A stretch of 64,000 nucleotides of DNA, taken from contig OY856414.1 in assembly GCA_963693085.1 (NCBI GenBank), positions 265,157,001-265,221,000 of the forward strand, in the 5' to 3' direction. The position numbers were made by a program, and so were the translations under genes. The notes under the pieces are model-generated. The model had not been told where the DNA came from. It saw nothing but the letters and a program-made list of their open reading frames with translations, and did no database searches. This stretch comes from Alisma plantago-aquatica. Lineage: Eukaryota; Streptophyta; Magnoliopsida; Alismatales; Alismataceae. Shown here in pieces: positions 57,746 through 64,000 of the stretch (position 1 is its first letter; each line of letters opens with the position of its first letter).

Positions 57746-57868
57746 TTATCCTTTTCTGACCGCCTCCCTTTGTTGTAGAAGTTGCTCTATAAGCCTTTGA
57801 TATTCACCAAGAATCAACAACAACTTAAAAGCATACAAGGCATCATATCGTCTTTTGAGCAAAGCACA
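57746..57868 (-). CDS. Candidate terminal exon, product unknown
   Basis: The minus strand shows a good 3' splice site (TTGTATATTTCAG) followed by 40 open codons and a stop. The peptide is Leu/Arg/Gln-rich and helical, from CALLKRRYDALYAFKLLLIL to EYQRLIEQLLQQREAVRKG. It lies about 290 bp inside the subterminal repeats, where a CACTA gene could end. I do not recognise the family, and the upstream exon is uncertain (see 58018-58095). Confidence 0.35.
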   Translation of the reverse strand, partial: CALLKRRYDALYAFKLLLILGEYQRLIEQLLQQREAVRKG

Positions 57869-58017
57869 CTGAAATATACAAAATAAGCTTCAATTCAACA
57901 ATCAAATAGTTTGGTATTATGTATTAATTCAACTGTAAACTATACAAAGGCATACCCTAGAGAGAACTATGATGGATTTTAAGTTCATCTACTCAACATT
58001 GCATGTAAATATACCAC

Positions 58018-58095
58018 AATGAATGACTCTCTCACAATCACCATTTCATAATAATCTACAGTATACTCATTATCCTGTGGACCCACCACTTGATT
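58018..58095 (-). pseudogene. Possible Ulp1-type (C48) peptidase scrap
   Basis: The minus strand frame reads GPQDNEYTVDYYEMVIVRES. This loosely fits the PQQ...DCGYYVMRFMKD block around the catalytic Cys of Ulp1-like peptidases, which many plant CACTA elements carry. The Cys itself is not present and the match is short, so this is a weak call. Confidence 0.2.
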
Positions 58096-60848
58096 CTATG
58101 GATTTCCTACACCAGAAGCATACCATCGAAATGGTCATTTGACAATACCTGAAGAGGTTCATATCAAAAAAACTATAAAAAAATAGAAATTTTCAGATCT
58201 GTATCAATATATAGTAAACTTGACTCCATACCAGAATAAACACCAGCCAAGCAGGTTCCTATTAAACTTTATATGTCCAAGATCAAGTCATGTAGCCTCA
58301 ATGCATCCTTGTGCATGCCCTTGACACTCCTTCAGTTGGCATGGTATGTTATGTTGGGGAGTTTCTCCTATAAAGCAACATCAGTTCAACACTTTGCAGT
58401 AGATTGGGAATAAGGACTCACTTGAGAGGCTGATCGAGATGGTGGGATGGGAGAATACAAAGAGGGAGATTTGTACCTTCACTACAAGATTGTTTGCCAA
58501 CTAGTAAGGAAAACACAAAACATACATCATCTTGCCTGCATACCTTCGTGCAAGTAGGCTGTTGTATCTTCATGTGCAAGCAAGTAGGCTGTCTGGTGGA
58601 GACTTATATTCAAGAGAATTTATGCAATTGGCCCTTTTTTGGAATCTGCAGCATGCCATTAAACCTCATGAAGGATATGATAGTCAATTATGTATATCAC
58701 AATAGAGAGCAAACCTTTCAACAACATATTAGCCCCTTGAACAAGTACATGAGCTAGGATGGTTTAACAAATGAATCTGGTGATGTTAAAAGAACCTTTC
58801 ACAAGAAGACTAACATTTGAGTTTAGTTAAAGAAGAAAGAACATGTAGGCTAGCATCAACAATGATGAAAGTCTTGCAATGAAATCAGAATTATATTTAT
58901 TTGGGATGAACCCAATGACGACACATGACTCATTTCACTATTAGTCCTCATGGTTTGCTTATATGGCTTTTAGGGAATAAAGTTCCCACATAACTCCTAA
59001 AGTGAACAAATTGAGTAGTAAAAAGGTTGGAGTCTAAAAAAACAAGCTACACGATTGTTCATTCCAAGGACACCCAAATCTAGATACTATAAGAATGAGG
59101 TGTTCTTCCTGTTGGAAGAGATGGTAACAAAGCATCTCAAATGCATAGACCCTTCTTACTGAGGGTTTATGATATCTAGGTTGGTGGGGCCCCCTACTCT
59201 TGACAGAGGAGATCACAAGGATGCAGCTCCAACATTGGTAATGCATTGTTTAATCACTATGAGGGAACATGGAGTCCATTTGAATTTAGCAATGATTTTA
59301 GGTGGATGTGTCATAATATATTGTATCTATTCCTAGAAGCCACATGCTATCAAGAGATTTCCCATGTCAGTACCCCTCCAATGATGTCTGACTTGTTGTC
59401 ACAACAGTATACTAACTGTATGTTTAAGAATTTAGAAACTGGTATGAATGGAATAATAAGTATCTCATACATTTTAGCAATAAAAGATGTGCATAGATCA
59501 ATTTCAGGAGACAGAGTCATGTCAGGTAGAAAAATGGAATTAACACACTACAATAACAGCAAAACTGTGCAGTACCCTTACACAATGCAAAGAACCAAAA
59601 TGAAAATTCTAATTTGATGCATGATGCATTCAACTAGGACGAGTTATACCATGCCTGCATCGACACTGCAATGGTGGAAGAATGATAGAAATTCCTACCA
59701 GAGTATGGATTATTTTGAGTACTTTCATAAAATTTCCTCTTACTTATCTCTAGTACTAGGGTGACATCACCAAATTCACTATCACTTTGATTGCAGCATT
59801 GACATGATCCCTAAAAGGTAGCATCTCCAACACGAAAATAATCTTGTGCTTAATATGCTATATTTTAGGTAGAAATGTCTACACATCTTAATACCATAAT
59901 TCATCATTGGCAATGCTAAACGCATGAATTTTAAAATGAATATGATAACATAATTAGGATTCAGGGACCAAATGTCACTGCCTTAAAACTACATTGACAA
60001 GGTAGACGTACGAGGTTATCAGTAGACACTCTAAACATTTCACTACTAGGTCAATGCAACATTCATAAAATTAATGGGTGAAAATCAAGATCACTTCAGT
60101 TAGTAAACTTCAAAGCATTGTTAGTCTGTTAGAGAGTCAGCATTATGCAACATCAAAATGATAACATCAACTTTTGGCCTATGTTTCACAAATATTTAGT
60201 TAGTAAAGAAGAGGAAGGGGGTATATATATATATACAACTGAGTGAGTTTTGTTATTATGAATTCTGAGGCTTCTTTCCAATCAGTAGTGATATGCAATC
60301 ATACCTCACAAGCTTCTTTCCAATCAACAGGAGCTGAATCAAACTTCTGTATTATGGATTTAATAGAAGATGAAATTTTAATTAGAAGTACCACACATTC
60401 ACAAAACATGATACAAATGTTGGTTGGGTTGTCGAAGAACAAGAACTATTAAAAACCTAGTGAATGAAATAAATAAACAGTGAATGAAAAGAAGACCCCA
60501 TGCCTCAAGTTTAATATTGCCATACAGAGTCTTCAGCTTCCCACTACCCCTGCATAAAATTAGATTCCATATACTAGATCTGCATAGTTCAAAGATAAAT
60601 AAATAAAGCAGGTTGACATGTATAGCTGGTTGAAAACAAATATATTGATGTATTCAGTGTGTGTATCCAAAACATAGTGTGACCCCAATTCTTCATGGGC
60701 TGAGAAAAAGATTAATACACAGCTGGGTTATCATCTTTAAGAAACATCTATTCATAAATAAACAAGCAACATTTGGGTTTTCTAAATTTCATCCACAAGA
60801 GCATTCAAAACAGAGCTATATTCAAAATAGATTTTTTTTTTAAAAGAA
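58096..60848. other. AT-rich interval, possible CACTA interior
   Basis: Several open frames exist (e.g. 59246-59617 plus, 123 codons), but none has a recognisable domain or coding-like neighbours. No transposase motif seen. Confidence 0.4.
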
Positions 60849-61012
60849 GACACGAAACATATATATCATCATTGTCCTAGTATACTATCCTAGTATACAC
60901 GAAACATATATATCATCATTGTCCTAGTATACTATCCTAGTATACACGAAACATATATATCATCATTGTCCTAGTATACTATCCTAGTATACACGAAACA
61001 TATATATCAACT
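60849..61012. repeat. 47-bp tandem repeat, about 3.4 copies
   Basis: CACGAAACATATATATC landmarks (G of CACG) at 60854, 60901, 60948 and 60995 give an exact 47-bp period. Each unit contains an inner near-duplication TCCTAGTATACTATCCTAG. The units are almost identical, so the expansion is recent. Confidence 0.95.
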
Positions 61013-64000
61013 GGGTTATCATCCTTTAAAGTTTGCTGGTACCGTATGTGGGTTCATGTTTGAAGGAGTAGCTCCCTGATTAGTATAGCTGTTGCAAATG
61101 AACGGATTTGAGAATCCGACTGTTAAGACTTGCTACTATTAAGTGTCCATAGTGAGATATAAAGTCAAGAAGCCCCAAACCACCCTGCTAAATTGTTTGA
61201 AGTTGCCTAATAAGCACTTGATTTTGAAGATATGTCCTACAAATTTCCATAGATGTATATTTATTGCAGCATATCAATTTGAATTATTGAAACCTCCTCT
61301 ATGGTCAGTTGATTAAAATACATTTTAGTGACCATATTCCAAATAATGAGTAAAATACTTTGGAATGCATAAGTGTCTACTACTGGTAGTGGTATTGTTC
61401 ATCAACCTTGAATCAAATAAGAATAAATGTTTAACCAAGTTACCTGAAATAAATAAAATACTTTGGAATGCATAAATATGTGTCTCACCAGAAAGGGAGG
61501 TACCTCAAATTAAATATGATTTGTGTAAGGTTGTTGCTTAAACATCCATAATGAATGATATAGTAACTATGAAGATGCTGAAAGAACTATTAGACATGCA
61601 CACAAATACAAGTAGAAAAGAAGAAAAGATAAATGACTTTACAATTATGAAAATATGAAATAATGATCTTCTTGACAAAATTGGAGTGAACTGCTCACAT
61701 GGCTTCCCTTTATTATGTTCAAGTAATTTTCCAAGCACTTCACAACTCTCCAGTGAGCAATTAAAATTTGCAGAACTGCAACACTTGCCAGTGTACAGTT
61801 TGGGTGTTTACATTAGAGTTTCTCTAGATGTATTTGGAACCAATACTATTCATACAAGCAGCAGGGGACATAAGTAAGGAGCTGTAGAGAAATATTTCAG
61901 TTTGGGGTAAGTTGGGAATAAGATCTATGTATGTGACATAGTACAAAAAAGAGACAAATGGATGATGAAGAAACAATGATATAGCTCATTTCACCTCTAT
62001 ATATAGTCGAAGAAAATGATATATATCCTTCTTTAAATTATCATGATATAATGGATGACAAGGTCCATAATATCAATGAGTGGTAAGTGACGTACCATGG
62101 ATGAGAACCTTTTCCTAGAATGTTTAAAATTAGTAGAAAAGTTAAAAAAAATGAGGAATATCCCATGCTCAAAACCATATAGCATAGTGGTATTTCAGCA
62201 TGCAACATGAAACACTACTAACAACTAATGCTTGGTAGAATAACATGATGTAAACATAGTCAATGATAGCCCATGTCCAAAATGACAAAGGATTGGATTA
62301 TAAAAATAAAAAGGACCAGCTGCAGTACATATTTATTAGTGGATATGGTGTCTATTCGGATATAACACCAACAATAACATTGGACTTGAAACTAGGGAAT
62401 GATGGAATTATCATGCATGTTGATCAAACTGAAGAAAAAAGGTGACTTGAATGCTCACACCATGCGCATGTTTTCAGTCATTGTCCATGCCGGCAGAAAA
62501 GGGATAAACTATTTTAAAATAAGAACATGTTGCTTCCTATGGTAATAATCCATACATAGATCATTATTATGATCAAGTTTGTATTGTTAAGAATTCTACT
62601 AGTAAAGGAGTTAAACATCACTTTATCCTTCCAACTTATGTGATATATCTTATGATGTTCTAATAGAGCTCTAAGTCCAATTTAAGATCCATAAAAAAGC
62701 TCAATGATCAGCTCCGAACTAAAAAATTATCAGCAAAACTGTAGTTAAGAAAATACCCAAAACTGAGATTCTGAAAATCAGAAGAAATTGAGCCACAAGT
62801 TATATAAAAGACAAGGTAATAGAACCCATTCAGTAGAGGTAATATCATCATAATGAAGGAACACATCTTTAGGAAAGTAGCACAAATTTGAAGAATGCTA
62901 AAGATCTTCTTCAAAAACCCTTATGTGAAAACAGAGTAACCTTCTTCATGGATTCTATCTTAAAATTGTCACATAATAATTGTAAGCTCATTGGCTTCAA
63001 TTAAAATCCATTGTCAATCACTACATACTCCCATTGTTTCCCATTTGTTTGACATTGTTGTCGAGCATAAATTTTCTCATGTGCATATATGTACATAGGA
63101 TCCTAGAATAAATTACTATCATGAACTTTAAGATCAAAATTGAGTGCTTAACTTGTCTGGTAGTGAAAAAATATCTATATATAATAACACACGAGTAAAT
63201 CAGAATTTTTTTGAAGAAACAATACTCATAATTTTGTGGCTAGAATTCTTGTGCAATAAGTCATATTTTAGAACTATTTGATGACTCTTAGAGTATTCCT
63301 AAACAAAACAATGTTGCTCTCATTAATTTTATTACACATATAAAAAATCAATGGTATGATATATGTCTCAATTGTTATAGTTTAAAACTAACTAAAATAT
63401 CTTACCAATCAGTTGACGCCCCTGCTGAAAATTGGAGGAACATGGCAACACTAGAGCATGTCTGCACAAGAGTATGTTTACCCTTGCACTATAGAGAATG
63501 TAGAAATAAGTTAACACTGATTTCTAAACACGTCAATACAGATTTTGTAGGTTACTAGTTCAATCAAAATTGTGTTTACTTCAGCTTCATCACTACCATC
63601 ACAAATAAATTTTCCATGAATTTTAGTTGGACTCTATGGTCATCAAGAAACTTCATTCACCTCAAAATTTATAAGAAAGTGCATTGGACCATCACCCGTA
63701 ATAGATGTGTAGACCAACATCTGTAATGTCATTTAGACACTTAGATTGTATACATATAGAAAATGGGTTCAGTCATAAGTCCCCAAGGAAAGAAGATAAG
63801 ATTCTGATTACTTCACGGATATCAACCCAACTTATCCATGGTATAAAAGGGTGCTACATCAATAAAAACATAAGCCCATACCAACTATCAGAATTCATAC
63901 ACATCTAACATAATAAAAGCATGAGTATTAAATGCAACACATATCTTACCTACGAATTGCTATAGGTGCTCAGACACTATCTGAGCACCTACCTTGAACT
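61013..64000. other. AT-rich interval, nothing recognised
   Basis: Short open frames only (60-68 codons); no domain, LTR end, RNA gene or repeat family recognised. The right TIR of the CACTA element is not here. Confidence 0.45.

Noticed and set aside
59246..59617. 123-codon plus-strand frame
   Set aside because: No homology recognised, no matching exons nearby, and expected at some rate in AT-rich DNA; kept only as a remark.

Overview
The window is plant nuclear DNA from a repeat-dense, probably heterochromatic region of a flowering plant. The evidence is AT-rich sequence, plant-type Ty3/gypsy (Athila-like and chromovirus) and Ty1/copia retrotransposons, primer-binding sites for plant tRNA-Asp and initiator tRNA-Met, a MITE set in (TA)n tracts, and a CACTA-like transposon end. 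The species cannot be told from the sequence. I found no intact host gene, tRNA or rRNA gene, or prokaryotic feature. Nearly every recognisable coding stretch is a decayed transposon gene with stops and frameshifts.

Layout. 1-4748: minus-strand chromovirus-type LTR material, including a 3.4-kb LTR (1367-4748) next to a tRNA-Met primer site. 4789-17551: a non-autonomous Athila-like element on the plus strand (element 1, target duplication CTAAG, tRNA-Asp primer site). Its right LTR is split by a 5.57-kb LTR-like insertion (element 2, 10863-16432, duplication AATTG). 17557-24000: chromovirus LTR debris, a MITE flanked by TA microsatellites, a 25-bp tandem array and a broken integrase/chromodomain on the minus strand. 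24000-28190: a decayed, unidentified minus-strand reading frame. 28190-56820: a four-level nest. An Athila-like LTR remnant is followed at 28468 by a Ty1/copia element. The copia internal region holds a 3.1-kb solo LTR (33296-36418, ATTAT). The copia right LTR holds non-autonomous Athila-like element 3 (37582-56040, GATAT). Element 3 in turn holds an Athila element with gag, protease, RT, RNase H, integrase and ATHILA ORF (element 4, 41013-52583, GATCC). 57021-64000: one end of a probable CACTA transposon with subterminal repeats, a small minus-strand exon candidate, and otherwise unrecognised sequence with a 47-bp tandem repeat.

How the parts relate. Elements 1 and 3 lack gag-pol but keep LTRs, a tRNA-Asp primer site, a polypurine tract and an upstream hairpin like those of Athila elements, so they look like passengers needing proteins in trans from an element of the element 4 kind.

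The most interesting signal is not a gene. Each Athila-like LTR carries a family-specific cluster of short inverted repeats, with arms of the CACG/CGTG type or their variants, upstream of its core promoter. Within a cluster the dyad centres have a fixed spacing. In element 4 they come in pairs 20-21 bp apart, with pairs repeating every 62-74 bp, close to whole DNA helical turns. The same arrangement recurs inside elements 1 and 4, and in element 4 one internal cluster lies directly upstream of the ATHILA ORF. A second signal is a hairpin with an invariant AGGA loop and changing, mostly compensated stems, placed just before polypurine tracts.
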